Source of the DNA: Bugula neritina
Taxonomy: Eukaryota > Bryozoa > Gymnolaemata > Cheilostomatida > Bugulidae
DNA: 64,000 nucleotides
Assembly (NCBI GenBank): GCA_964035545.1
Contig: OZ037771.1
Location: 6,800,690-6,864,689 of the forward strand
Reading direction: 5' to 3'
This document shows positions 1 through 14,140 of the stretch, piece after piece. How positions within the stretch are numbered: the stretch's first letter is position 1; each line of letters starts with the position of its first letter. The notes beneath the pieces were generated by a model that did no database searches, had not been told where the DNA came from, and saw nothing but the letters and a program-made list of their open reading frames with translations. A program made the position numbers and the translations under genes.

Positions 1-2266
1 ACAATTCACAACAAACTCGGATTAAAATTTTTTTTAGAAAGTTTAAAACAATCATTTTGAATAAGTTCATTCAGTTATCTTCAAACTGGATGACTTTATT
101 AAAAATTTTTTTTGAGAAAAAATTACTTGCCATCAGCCATCTTTAAACCAAAATTGGTTGGGAGAAAATAAGTTTTTAAAAACTAAATAATTTTATAAAT
201 GCTGTAAATTACAGAACAACAGGGTCACATCAACAAGTACTTATTTTGCAAACCGAAAAATAATAGTTTAAGTTGGTTATTTTGTCAGGACATATAGAAA
301 TAACAAGCATTTTTTCAAGCCTACTGATGTTTATTAAAAAACAGAGCAAAAAGTGAACTAGAAAAGAATATAACACACATGCACACACGCACGCACACAC
401 ACACACGCATGCACGCACGCACACACACACACGCATGCACGCACGCACACACACATTGTCCTAAGAAGCTCATATATAGCTCTGGTAGATGTACAGGAAA
501 TAGGCATCGCTGATGGTAGAGCTAGTATACCAGACCCTACCTATATGCATAAACAACAACATGACACTACAAAATGCCTCTTTTAAAGGTTAGAAGCTAT
601 CTGACTGATTACAATGACCTCTAAGTAACTCTGATGCTTATTTATAACCTTTATAATCCTTTTTTTCTTATGAAAAAACACATGATTGTAATGTAGCCCT
701 ATATAATATAGAACTTTTGCCCAAACTAAAGAATAGCAAGCAATTGTAATGTTTCAAAAAATGAATATAAATAAATAACATTAAAGTAACAATAACAGAG
801 AGCGTGTCATTACTTACCTTTTTAATACATAATTAAAATAGAAATCATGAGGCAAGAAGTGGGTGCATTTAGAAGTTGTGCTTCCGTCACACGCATATAA
901 AACCAGCTAATTCTACTTTGTGAAAAGTTTTTTGAGTACGTATTATAATTGCATTATATCAAACAGTCATTGATGCTGGAGTAGCAACTCAACAGAATAT
1001 ACTGAAACACTCATCAGTGATGTACCAAAGTTTTTCACTATAATATAATCATCTTGCCTTGATATATTTTATTTTTGTTATGTTCATTAAATAATGCACA
1101 GATTGTTGATCTGGTATGACTGCTGTTTGATTCTATACTTGATGATATAAGAATGGTTTTGAGCAATCACTCCTTTCAAACACCACAATATTATCCAGAA
1201 TACTTTAGCCGAACCAGCAAGCTATTATATGATATACGTAGTTAAATGGCTTTAACCTTGAGAACTTCAGAAATTTTATGCAAACATATGAACACTGATA
1301 CAAAATGCAAAGTTTCAACACGTTATTTACAAATTATTGTATTATGCTGCAACACATATATGCAATAATTCAATTAGTTTTGAAAAACAACAATAAGTTG
1401 GAATTTAAAGCCGTTTATATTTATAAAAATAGTTTAATACAATACAGTTGAACCAATTAAGGCTAGTCTAAAAATACTTGTTAGTTTGATTTGTAAAAAG
1501 GTTACTGGCCATCTCAATCTGTATTGACAAAAAATGTAAAAAATATTGAAAACAATAACTTTTTTCCAATAAATAAAATTTTCCATTTTAAGATACAATT
1601 ATTTCATTTTTCATGCATAATGATATTATATATACAAGCTGTAAATTAAAAGGAGACAACTACCACTTATTTACAGTAGCATATTGTAGTAGCCTACAAT
1701 ATCCTTAAAAATATAGAAACAAGCAATGTTGTTTAATAGTGTCATTTCTGCTGGCAACACTGAGTTAGATTAGTATAAAATTCATTTTAAAAAGTGAAAA
1801 GTATAATATTGACCGCTGTTATATGGTTGTTTGAGTGTGTGTCTGTGACATTGTGTTATACTGTTTCCGTAGTAAAATAAAATATAAATAAAAAGAGCTA
1901 CCCGTGCAGAACAATACAGTAGCTTGCAACTAAGCAAAAAAGGTGAGAAAATGAAATATAAACAATATGACATGCTCAAAACTTGATAAATTTTCAGTCC
2001 CTTTATCAGGTTTTATACACCAAATCATTTAAAGTTAACTAGCATTTTTTTGACAATGTCTAAAAATTTTGGTATTAAATCAAGTATAAAAGCTACAATA
2101 GAATTTATTATTTACAAAACGAATGTATATATATAAATATACACATAATATATAAATATATTATGTAAGTGAGCTATCTCATATAAAAGGCTGTAATGTA
2201 ACTACACCTCTACATTTTAGTATCATCTTATGCAAGTTACAACCTGGCCAAGATCTATTTCACAGA
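1..2266. other. Intergenic, downstream of copy A
   Basis: AT-rich sequence with the CA/CG repeat at 374-455. The 3' UTR of copy A probably lies in the right end (a minus-strand AATAAA-type word occurs near 2104). Small ORFs here lack any family resemblance or splice support. Confidence 0.5.
374..455. repeat. CA/CG alternating purine-pyrimidine repeat
   Basis: CACACA mixed with GCACGCATGC, arranged as two copies of a motif GCACGCACACACACACACGC ATGCAC. Such sequence can adopt Z-DNA. It is intergenic, downstream of copy A. Confidence 0.8.
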
Positions 2267-5200
2267 CTAGTCATAATCTTCAACTAGTCTCTTCTCTGAA
2301 CGTCTGTCAAGTTTGCTGTCCTCACAACATTTTGTAACGATAAATTGTGCTGACAGTATCGATAAAAGCATCACAAGAAAACCTATTAGCATGATGTACA
2401 TCAATGTCATTGGTCCAGTGATTTTAAAGATAGAAGTCACTAAAGTTGGCTCAACTAGTACCCCGAGACTCTCACCTATGGTCAGTACAACTATCACATA
2501 GGTGTCATCTAAAATCAAAATAGCAAAGTAAATATAGACTGCAAAAAGAGAAAAAGAACTTAAACTAGTTACTACCCTTATAAGTCACAATCAACATATA
2601 TAACTGATTTGTTTTGCTAGTTTACGTAGCAGAATCGGCAGCTTTTGCATTTTAAACAGGTCTGCAGTTACTTGATTTGTCATAGTTAATATACATGTGC
2701 TAACTTAAATTAGAATGTACTGACGTGGTAGTTTATAATAATTCGTTTTTTTTGCAATTTAATGAAAGGTAATAATATGAACAGTGATATAATATAATAT
2801 ATTATGCAATATTATTACAATAGGTATTGTTACAAAAATGCACGTGCCCATGGCACATATACTACCTTGAGCCTCAAAAGCATAATTATTTTGCATGACA
2901 CTTCATCGAAAGCAAAGTTACTTCAAATATAAACATATTAATCATTTTTAGGGAAACTAAAACTGCTATACAGACTTTCCTAGAGCTCCATATATTAGGA
3001 GGTTTTATTCAAAATGGAATTGTAATGCTTACAAGGTCAGTTTTATTGCTATCCCTTAAATTGTAAATTGACTAAGATCAAAAGTTTGATCAGGGAAAAA
3101 TGGCATGGGAACTGGCACACTGTAGTGATGATAGACTCTTGAATAGCATATATGAGTTTTAATTCATGTAGAAAAAGAGAAAACTCATTATTATAAGAAA
3201 AACTAGAAGGAATATTGGCAAAAAAGCTTGTAGATTCTAAATCAAAATGAAGCAAAACCAAAATTTGTTGAAAAATTGAAGAGCATAGGCAATCTCAATA
3301 TTTCTGCTACATAACTGCAGCGGAATGGGATGAAGATGCAAGTCAAGTGAACTTTATATTAAAAAAAGCTACAATGATTATAGTATAGATTATAGAATAG
3401 AGTGGTAAAACTCTGAACAACTAGTCGTAATAGTTATTAATAAAAATTCCTAGCCACTGAATGTTGCGCAGTGAGCTAAGCATAGGTGTTGAAAGTGTGT
3501 GGCCACAGAGTCCTAGATCATGCATGTAGCATGTGCAAATAAATCAGTTTTATTTCTGATACTTGTCAAATCTATCAAATGGTGATAGATAAATATTTAC
3601 TGATGAAATATGTGTGGGATGGAATGTCTTTTATCTACCACAATAAGTAAAGAACGGTCTCAAATACTGCCTGTGGATTTTGTAGCAAGGTAAATGGCTG
3701 TCAAAGATATTGAGTGTTATACTAAATCGCGAGCAATTACCAAATTGGTATGCTAATTTTATACTTCATGTTGGAACTTAAGTCAATTCAAATAACTCAA
3801 AAAGCAGACTCACCCGGTAAATGGTTAGCAGCCCAGGAGAAAACTGCACCATTAGTTGTAGAATAGGCAAGGCCCAGAACTGCTGTGAATATCCAAAGGA
3901 CTGCTGCAGACTGAGCACTGAATATTATTAGAAAAATGGCTCCTATAATGCCAATAATAATGTCTATCAGTAAGATCTGGAAGGAGGATAAATGCTTTGC
4001 TATCCAAATTCCTAAAATATGAAACATAACACTGTGAGATTATTTATATAGAAATGTTTTTTAAATTTATGTGAATATACCGCATTAAAAGTATAAACTA
4101 TAAAAGCATGAACTGCAAATACAGCCATCTTATTAATAATGACCAATGAGAAATACCATAAGCATCAGTGTTCAAAATTTGAATTATTTTTGATGTGTGA
4201 AACGGTTAATATATTTGTTAAAGAAACGAGAAAGGTTATAGAGACATGAGAAAGATTGGCTAACTCACATGTCTTTTCAAACCTACCTGCCAGACGACCA
4301 AAGCAGAGAAATGTCCAGAAGAGTGATGATATGTAAACACCTTCTGTCTCTGTAAAGTGGAGAGGACCCAGCACAGAGAAAGTGGTTATCAGATTACTAT
4401 ACGTCTGCTGAGTTCCAAACTGTAGCAGTGAGAGCATAAACATGAAGATGAGCGTTAACGAGAGGGGTGCTGAACAGTCCCTAAATGAGATTGAGTCAGA
4501 CTGAGAACTGCCAGATTTAGTATTTCTTATGGGAAGACCACTTCTACAGTGCTGAATACAGAACAATGTTGCTGGTATGCAGGAGATAACTCCCATTATT
4601 ATGTAATAGAAGTAGACACGTGTCTTTGTAAACTCTTCCTCCAAGTCTGAAGATATGGTAGGCTGTTCACCAAAGGTAGTGTTGTGTAACTGTCCAGAAG
4701 TTGTATTAGATAAGAGTAGGGGAGGCATTTCGGCCAAAACACTTGTGTAGCTATAAATATAATTAACACATTGATATGAAGTTACTGGCTATATGATTCC
4801 ATATAAAACTAAACTAAAATATTAACCGATAACAGAAATATTTTTTATATAATTGCAGCTTTCACCAACATTAATTTCAATATGCAATTAAATTTCTCCA
4901 GTATGCTTACTTTTGAGGTAATGTTTCATTTAATTAAGATTCATCTGTATGCCATGTTGTCTGTTTTACTCTATGGCTATTGGTTGAGTCAGCAAGAAAG
5001 GGTCGAGCTATGAAAGGTCCACATATGCTGCCAATAGACACTCCTAAACACACAGCCTGTAGGTACATGCCATTTCGCTTCCTTCCACCAAGTCGAATTG
5101 ATATGCAAAAGACTCCTATCAAGAACATCAACACCTTTTATGAGTTACAAGTCGGCTTTTCTAATAGCTTTCTCTCTTCCTTCCTGTTTATTATTTTCAT

Positions 5201-6579
5201 AAATCAAATCAGATTAACAATGATGAAACAATTAGTATTCTGCTAGAGCTGTTACTCATCTTTGAGATCATTAAATGATGTCTACTAAAATATGTACATA
5301 CTCAACGTCGCTTCACAAACACTTTTGCTGAAAACTTTAGTACAAATCATACTTTTAAAACATTTTAGGGCTAATGTAAACGACTTTCTAATTAAAAATA
5401 ATTAGTAGAACAATCTTAATTATTTAGTTAACAACTAATATAGTCCATATTTTATTGAACAGGTACGATAAATAAGCTAGCCACTTTCTAACAGCCTAAA
5501 AGTGCTTTCTAAGTTTACTTATAAGAAAGTATAATAAAAATACACTAAAATGCTCATCACTTTTTAAAGCCTCTTTGTTTTGATAATTAAAAAATTTTTT
5601 TTAGGGTGGGGAGGAGGTTGCACTTTTATGACAGCGTACACCCCTTTTATACCGACCGCTGCCATTCTCCTGCTGACCTGGACAGCAACCTTTATAGCAT
5701 GTATGCTTTGAGCATAGGCAATACCTTCTCACCAATTTGAGCAATTCCTTCCATGAAGCCTTGTCCAACAAACATCAAACACATAACATATACACTCCTG
5801 AATGCAGGCACAAGGGCAGTGAAGACAGTTTTTAGAGTCAAACAGACAAACAGAGTAAACTGGTCGTTGAATCTACAAAATAGAAATTTTACTCTTTATA
5901 ATATTATTACCTTCAACCAGAAACATGTAAATAATTTATATGTCTAAATTGTCTGAAACCAGATAATTTATGCATATAATATATGATAAATATTTTCTTC
6001 TATTTAATGCCACTATTACATAATTTACATTATGGTTTCTTTGTTTGATATGTCATCTGAAGCTACCACACTGCTAGAATATAGCAAAATTGATTTATAA
6101 ATTTAAAGTTTTATTAATGATATTATGTATTTTCACTTGAATAAGGTGTTAAGAATGCCAGCTCAGCAAATATTAAAAGCTAAAGATTCTTTGATTAAGT
6201 TAAATTTCTAACTTGGGCTAAAAATCAAAAAATCACTAATAGATATTGTAGCTATGTAGTATGTATACAACTACTCGGATAAAATAAAGTTTCACTTAAG
6301 CTCAATGTTGTTTATTTTTATAGCTGAAAGTTACTATTACTATAACTTGTAACAAATGACACTTCTTTTAGCTCAATCAACTTGACATGATCGTGTACAC
6401 CACATAGTTTAAGCATGAAACTGGGTACAAGCTTTACTTTCAACAGTTAGATAGATCTGCCCAATACCATAAACTATAATTACATGAAAAAGTAAACAAT
6501 GGAAACAAAATTATGGAAGATGCAAGGCATAGCACCTATTCAAGAATGTGCCCTAAAATTGCTAGATATTAGATATTAT

Positions 6580-6660
6580 TGTATATACTATGTATTTTTA
6601 TATACTATATATTATTATATACTATATATTATTATATACTATATATTATTATACATATTA
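6580..6660. repeat. TATACTATATATTAT repeat, copy A intron 3
   Basis: About four units of an 18-bp TATATACTATATATTATTA-like repeat. The B counterpart at 18195-18385 has roughly eleven units, which explains about 97 bp of the length difference between the two introns. Confidence 0.75.
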
Positions 6661-9600
6661 CAATTGACATATAAAACAATAAACAACTTTGATAGAAAAA
6701 AAAAGATAATTGTATCTCACTATTTTGTTAAAATGGCTCTTAAAAAATTCCTATAACATCAATGTTGATATTACTATATTATATTAATTAAATAGAACAA
6801 TTGATAGCTTAGATTAGGAGAAAATTGATAAATTATCTTAATTTGCTGTGAAAGAAAAGAATGACCTGTAAAAGCTATGCAGCCTGTGGTCCTGGTTTAT
6901 GTTCATCACGGGTGCAGGGGGAGACCACTCCTCTAACATTATATAAATTGTAAGCAAAAATAACAACACATTTTTCTACTACAATTACAGTTTATAGCTT
7001 CATATAACAGATTTATATGCTTAACTGTTATATCTATGCAATATTGTATATATTTAATATTAAGACTAATCACGGATATCAACTTTAAGTATTACATTAT
7101 ATATATTACCCTAACATTTTAGAGGAAATTATAATTCCTACAGCATGTGACTTATTAAATACACTGAGCAATAAGTTACTTAATATTATCTTTTTGAATT
7201 TCTGATCGCTTACCTAGCGAGATGATAATAATTAATAACCAAAATAAATCATATTGGTTTTTAATTTAAAAATTCTTTTTATTCTTGCTATGTCTAAGAG
7301 TTATTAAACTTTAAAATTGCTGGTTTAATGCCCCACAGCTATATAAGCTATATTTTAGTTTTGATAGTTAATCTTAAAACGACTAAGATTAGTTAATTAC
7401 TTAATTAATTAGTTGTTATATGTAACCCAAACATATTCATTCCATTTAAGTACACTAAAGTGTCATATTTCCAGACGTCTAGTATTTAGGCTGTCTGTAA
7501 TATGCATATTTCTATACTTATAGATGTATAATTACTGTTTATTTGTACTAGAAAATACCCATACTTACTCTTTGTAAAGAATTTTTGCAAGGAGACAAGA
7601 AACCAGGAAACCAACAGACTGCGATGCAAACAGCCAAGCCCCTTGTTCTAGAGAAATGGAAGCTACCTGCATCAAGTCTATTAGAGTTGGACCCACAGAG
7701 TTGAACACCAGACCCTGGAACACAGAACTGTAATGAGGGAACAATTTATTCTGTTATTATTTTGGGTGCAACATTCATACCGAACATCAGGTTTTACTAG
7801 AATGCTACAATTGTTAAAAATAAATATTAAAAGAGAAACAGTGTGTGTCTATAACTCACTCGACTGAAAAAGGCTAGATTACAAGTGATAAGCTGAAAGA
7901 ACACTTGTCCAGTTAGTGTGTCACTTTCCATATCACTGTCATCACCCTGACCTTCTGTTGGCTCACTTTCTATTGTCTCATATCTTTCATTTGACTTCTG
8001 GAAGCAAAAAAAATAATATTGTAGTCTATTAGTCTCAGCTACTGAGATATTTGCAATTTGTTAGTTGGTTAACATTGCTGCCCAAGTAATGTTATATAGC
8101 TGACGTTGATGTGGCAGCCAATAACGATCCGCCATTAAAAGATATAGTATGTGCTTATGAATAATATGCCACATATATCTTTAGGAATAAAAACTAATCT
8201 TGTGATTGTAATTATGGAAAAAAAACACACTTTTGTGTCATTGCTGAAATTGAGAGGCTATATTTGGTCTGTAGTAATTGAGTCATGGCAAAATATTCCC
8301 ACTTTATTTTAAAACGAGATCAATTTATTATATACTAGAATATTATAATGTATCCTAATATATAATATATAATAATATATTATATATTAATCTTATTGTT
8401 GATTATTATTGTGTTAAAAAACATATTTTAAAACAAATAATGCTTTTACTTAAATGAAGAATACTCTAGTCAATAGAAAAGAAGGCTGATGGTTTTTTCC
8501 AACCAAAATGTGCAAAGTCACAACAGGTTACCATGAAATAAGCTGCCAAATATACAATTCTTCAAGATCACATTTGCCCAACAAGCTTTTATGTATACTT
8601 TACCAGAATAGCATAGGATTTGGGTCTCATTATTGTCAACATGACTAATAGCATTCCAACGCCCTTCTCTAGGTCATTGGGATGCTATCAGTTAGTGAGC
8701 TGCTCAAATTTATTTGCAAGGCCCTCAAAAGCTGTAGATAGCTGCTTTAAAAAATATTTTAACTTTACCATCACAGTTGTCAAATTTAATAGATGTGTGC
8801 TCTTTCATTTTTCAAATGTGGTCAAGCTTCATTAATTCTCAGCACATGCATGGAATAAATTGTCAACAAACCAAACTTATCCAGTCAGTTTACGGAACAC
8901 TGATTTTGTAAGCTGTAAATAATATATAGCAATCAAACTAGTGTGATGAATAAAATCTATCTAGTTTTAGCTAGATTTAAGTACAACTAGTTGAAAGCAG
9001 TATTAGTCAATTCATCTAATCTATAATTCATAAGATTATAAACTTCTTTACCACAAAAGTAGTTAAAAAGAGCTAAAAAAAATTTATTATTTTGTTTGTG
9101 TAACTCAATCAATTTAAGCTACTTTTTAGCAAACCGTAGGGTTTTAGTATGCACCTCCTGACCCTGTATTGAGCTTTTAACTAAATTAATATGTGTAGTA
9201 ATATTATAATATAATAGATATATTATTTAGACAAATCTAATAAAATTGTCAGCTATTGGTAATTGACTTAGCTAATTGTAACAACATGATAAGAGAACTG
9301 CTGGCTGCTTAAACATTGTTACTCAGTAAGTAATATTACATTAAACTTAAAAACTGGGCAAGTTTTGTCATAGAAACTTCTTTATTTATGTTTGATATCC
9401 ATGCAATGTATTTAATACAAGAGCATTTAAGCTTATTGTAGCATGAACTAGCAGTGTAACTGGAGCTAACATTTTACAAATTCGGTGAATATTTTCGAGA
9501 TCCAAGATAAAGATAACACTTGTTAGAAATATGTACATTTGTGTACAAATTGTTGAAAACTTGCTATACTTGTACCTGATTAAATTGAATTCCTGAGAGT

Positions 9601-10091
9601 TTTAAAATAAGTTAACAAAATTTTAGAATAGATTGAATAAAAGATGGTGAAATTTATTACAAATATTTCCCCAAAAACAAGAGCAGCTTGCTCGTGTGTA
9701 GGCAAGAATTTACCGCCTACGTTGATGTCCCTTTATTACTCGACTGTTTAAAAGCAATATGGACCAGAGACTACACATTCTAATTATTGCAGAATGCATT
9801 AGAATACAGCTATAAAGATATAGGAGTATAAGTTTAAATCAGCACCCAAAGATATTAATGTATCGTTTACCTGCAAAATTCACCTGTAACAACTAAGAAG
9901 TTTTATTGGGTAGAGTTTTCACTACGTATGTCTAATTTCTGAAAGTCGTTCATCCATGCTCGAAAATAAAAAACCCGATTGCTATGCTCTAATTGAAAAC
10001 TACAGTATACTTTCAAGTAATGATAATAGTATAGATTAGAGAAGCGTTATCATTTAAGCACTAAAGCGTATGTTTTCTGAAATTCATCTGA

Positions 10092-10373
10092 AGCTGAGAA
10101 TGCAAAGGATAGCAATTAGAGTGATGAGGGAGGATAGAATTAAAAATGAGTGCATCTAGAAAGCAATCAGTGTGGAAAGTGATCTTAAAGTAAGTGTAGT
10201 GTTGCGATTACACAATAGCCCTTGCGGTGTAGTGGTTACCACGCCAGCTTGCAAGCCAGAAGTCAGCGGCTCGAATCTCGGCAGGGGCAAAATATTTTAC
10301 TGCGAGGTTGAGATCATACAAACTGAAGTGGTATGGTCATGTGTTGAAAAGAAATGAAGACCATGTGAGAGAA
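10092..10373 (+). mobile_element. Non-LTR reverse-transcriptase C-terminal remnant (intron 1 of copy A)
   Basis: Two broken coding pieces are visible on the plus strand. Upstream of the tRNA-like element the frame reads LRMQRIAIRVMREDRIKNE, and downstream another frame reads LKWYGHVLKRNEDHVRE. Together they match the usual C-terminal end of endonuclease/reverse-transcriptase proteins of non-LTR elements (EMRMLRW-DRIRNE ... LRWYGHV). The two are split by the tRNA-like insertion and have stops between. A degraded fragment with no function expected. Confidence 0.7.
10218..10288 (+). mobile_element. tRNA-like SINE head inside the RT remnant (copy A)
   Basis: A 71-base tRNA-like sequence. GCCCTTG pairs with CAGGGGC as an acceptor stem, there is an A-box-like TGTAGTGGTTACC, and a B-box-like GGCTCGAATC. 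The anticodon region CAGCTTGCAAGCCAG does not form a proper five-pair stem, so a functional tRNA is unlikely. Its translated shadow PACKPEVSGSN is typical of tRNA-derived repeats. Confidence 0.65.
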
Positions 10374-10762
10374 AATAGTTATAGAAGAGTTTGTTAGGAG
10401 GAAGAGAGAACAAACTAAGAAAGGGTTAATTAACTCTGCAGAAAAAGATGTGAAAGAGCTAGCACTAAGGATAGAGGATGACTTGAAAAAGGTAGTACTG
10501 AGAGTAGAAAATGATATAAAGTAGTTAAGATAAAGGGTAGAAAACAACACGAAGGAGCTAAGACTAAGGATAAAGGTTGCAAGGAATCGGAAAGCTATAA
10601 AGAAAAGCAATTCACCGTGGCTAGTCTGGCAGATAAAAAGTTGAAAGAGGAAGAATATATGTTAACTTAAATATTAACTTGATATTTATGAATTTATAAA
10701 CTTATAATGGGTTTGAGTGAGTCAAGTTTGTAGTATATGCAATTTACATATTTAACTTGTAA

Positions 10763-10796
10763 GATATGTAATATGTAATATGTAATATGTAATATG

Positions 10797-10848
<52 letters not shown>

Positions 10849-10863
10849 CATATTAAATATTAC

Positions 10864-10912
<49 letters not shown>

Positions 10913-10919
10913 TATATAT

Positions 10920-10966
<47 letters not shown>
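10763..10966. repeat. ATATGTA / TA / CA microsatellite block, hairpin-forming (copy A)
   Basis: Tandem AATATGT units run into a long TA tract and then ATTACATATT, the complement of the units, making a large perfect-looking hairpin. A CA tract and a second TA tract follow and end 18 bases before the exon 1 donor region of copy A. Confidence 0.85.
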
Positions 10967-10970
<4 letters not shown>

Positions 10971-11085
10971 AATTTAAACTCACAATGATTGGAATCTTTT
11001 CTGCACTGTCTTTGCTCTGCTGATTTTCTCTGGTGTCTTGTAAATGATTTTCCTTCATCTCAACATAGTCAAACTGAGCAGACAT

Positions 11086-14064
11086 TTTTAGCTTCTTCCA
11101 CAAGCAAAACTTTTTACTAGAAAAAAATTATTTGCTTTAACATTGAAGTAATTTAAAGAAAAATTGACAATAAATAGATAAGAGCTGCATTTAGTTTATC
11201 AAAAGGTTATGATGGTCATCTCTGATACAGAAATTGAACTCCTTAACCTCTTAAACAAATTATGTTAAAAGAACTAACAACCATTAAGTTTAGTGCTGGT
11301 ACTTACAGAACAGCTGCTGCTTTCAGTATATTAGCCAGTTTTACCTGAAAATAATGTTTACCAGTAACCTACTAATAAATTCCTGACAGCAGATTTTTCA
11401 AAAATAAAGCTTATTCCCCGGAAGAGCTGCGACAGTACTGGAGATACAGTGACATTAAGAATATTTTCATTTTGTACCAAGGGAAAGCTCATATCTTCAG
11501 TATTCATAACACTTATACAGCATGCTGAACTAGGTCAGTAGGTTGCTGTATCTGAAAATGTAAATAATCCTATCCCTCACTTAGTAACTTTAAGAATACT
11601 CGTTCAAGCAGAAAATTTGCCAAAATGAAGGGCAATACACGTGCCATACCGAGGTTTATAGCTATGTTTTCTATTTGTCATACTTTCGGTTCTGTTTAGT
11701 TTTATTGGCTAAAATAACTGCTATAGCTATATAAGCTATATACACAGTATACTGTGTATTAAAGTATAGTGCAGTAGGTTTTTTACTGTTCTTCAACAAT
11801 TCTGCTATAGTTGTAGCACATTTGCTTTTCTGCACATGTTGGTATTAACAAATAACAATTACACTGACACGTTTTTTATGTATTTTGTTGATGAAATTTC
11901 TGTTTATGCAGTGCATTCATTTTTTGATGTGTTTCATTTAGGAATATAAGTCTGCTGTTAAAGTTATCTTTCAATTAGTTAGCTGTTGCTATATGGTGAA
12001 ACTAGCTTTCTGAAAAAACACATTTTCTACAGAATCTACTTTAGCAACCAAGGTCTCGTATGACCTCCAACTTGCAGGTCAGCATGCTAATCACCACGCT
12101 AGCTATACGGGTCACTGGGGAACCACAACACCGCAGCCTTTAGACTTATGAATAAGGTATGAACGGAACTTTAACAATTACAGACACATGTCAAGCTCTC
12201 ACAAGTGAAGCTTTTACAGAGAAAAAATACTACTAGTGCCTGACATAGCAGGAAAATAGTCACCACTAGAGTATATGTGTCGGTAAATAGGTCAATAATT
12301 CAATAGGTCAATAAAGCCTACACCATGGGAAAAGGACTAAAAAGATTGACAACGGCTCCAGAACTGGCCGGTTGGCAGAAATATATTGCTATAATGTATA
12401 GATGATATAGAAAAATAACAATGATTGATGGTTACATTAAGCTGGCCAACAAGTTGTTGTCAGTATTAATACAGGCTAGTAAATTGCTCACTTACCCTGA
12501 ATATATTATACACTAAAATAGGTTATTATTTATCACAGATGCCTATCATTGTCACTGTTTTAAATATGTTTTCAAAACCACCATGATCAGATAAATACTG
12601 TTACGTAGCAAAACTTAAAGCAGAGCTGTCTAATTACATTTATGTAGTGTAAAAGTTTGCTATTAGGTATACTCAAATACAGGTTCAAATTGTATACCCA
12701 TCAAATTAGACTTTATAGCATGTTTTTTGCAGCAATACATCTTCAATTAGTTTACTAGCTGCATGAGCAACACAATTATAAAGCTGCAACCTAGTGAAAA
12801 AATAGGTTAACATTCAGAAAATTTACCACACTAAAGTGTTCCAAAATATATATTTGTCCCCTTATATAATTTATAATATGTGGTTTAGGGCCATCATTGT
12901 GCCTTACATGTTTGTTTTATATTTGGATATTAAATGAGTTACAATAGCACAATCCATGAATGTATAACTACAAGGATTTTATATGATTCATCAAATTATA
13001 ATAGTCCTCAGTTGTAGTAAAGTAGAAATTAAAGCAGCTGCCGTTTTCTATTTCTTTCAAATTGCAGTTTGTCAACTGTAAATTGTGTTTATTCATTAAG
13101 CTTATATTGTGACATAAAACTAATTCTTTACTATAGCTGATTACATGCATGTTGATAAATTCTAACTGTGATACAAATATCAACATTAATGCTGGTTAGT
13201 TTCAGTTTAAACACTGAAATGTTTAGATATATATATTAGCGTCCTGATTAAACCTACCTATCAAATCTTCCGGAATAGATCCCGGAGCTGCACAATAATA
13301 GCTATTATAACTTTGGTTACTATAAAATATGATGTGTATATCCCTACTGATAAGTGATTAATAAAATGATGTTTATAATACTGCGATGAAATGATTATCC
13401 TTCATAATTAACTGGCTTTTTATTAGGCTAATTCCTGAAGATTAGGCTAACTAAATTTTCTTGAGCCTCATCTATATAGCCTCTGTCACAGAGTTCTGAA
13501 TCATCCTAGTGACATTCTTTGTATTGCAGAAGCAGCTAAAAAAAGTCTATCATAAAATTTAAGAGTGCAATCAGGTCTATCTTCATCAAGGAAGCAAATA
13601 AAAAATGGGTGCAAAAAATTATTTCAAAGCTGGGAATGCAACACTAAAATTATGACTAACTGATACATATCTATTTTTTCCTATTTTGATACTGCAAAAA
13701 TGTTATCGGACTGTCCGTTTTACTACCCAACATTACCTCAACTCTGCAGCAGTGTGTAAAATGTTCTTTCAGCAACATAATTGGCTACATAATCAATAGC
13801 TAGCTTGTCAAAACAGATATTTAGGAACTAATGCTAGTTACTCATTGAGCGGATAACTCTGTGTTGAGCATACATGGCACTGCAGGTTGAGCTATGCCAG
13901 TATAATAACTGTATATATAGCTTATTGATTGCATATACTACATGAATACGGCGACAAAATTCCAGTGAACTAAATCTAGAGCAGGTCTGATGCATGCAAA
14001 CTGAGTATTGAAAATGAATAGAGCCATAAAATGTTCGACCAATGATAACACGAGGTTGTGTGTA

Positions 14065-14140
<76 letters not shown>

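Larger units (their letters stand above)
2267..11085 (-). pseudogene. MFSD4B-like: MFS transporter copy A (MFSD4B/NaGLT1-like), nonsense codon in exon 5
   Basis: Eight coding exons, minus strand: 10984-11085, 7860-7997, 7569-7714, 5733-5872, 4911-5115, 4287-4750, 3814-4011, 2267-2508. All junctions are GT-AG and phases agree (0,0,2,1,2,1,1). The start is the ATG of MSAQFDYVEM. The product would have about 544 residues with major-facilitator helices. Segments such as GLVFNSVGPTLIDL, RLGGRKRNGMYLQAVCLG and YISSLFWTFLCFGRLAG recall the MFSD4/NaGLT1 (SLC60) family, whose vertebrate member MFSD4B is a sodium-dependent glucose transporter; the substrate here is unknown. Codon 236 is TAA (4934-4936) where copy B has CAA, so the protein would stop at 235 residues, about half a transporter. 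All exons downstream stay open, so the lesion is recent, a polymorphism or a sequencing error. Exons 7-8 and introns 6-7 have diverged from B and C. Introns 1, 3, 4 and 7 exceed 600 bp and hold only repeats and AT-rich sequence. Confidence 0.75.

Noticed and set aside
6860-6945. Shared block in intron 3 of A, B and C (6860, 18588, 31230) as a possible non-coding RNA
   Set aside because: Similarity is moderate between C and A/B and fits ordinary homology of introns. No convincing structure was seen.
8620-8835. 71-residue plus-strand ORF, identical at 20346-20561
   Set aside because: Intron 1 sequence of copies A and B on the opposite strand. Identity reflects the recent duplication, not selection.
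10218-10288. Functional tRNA-Ala gene
   Set aside because: The acceptor and T arms are plausible but the anticodon stem does not pair, and the sequence lies inside a retroelement fossil. It is better read as a SINE head.
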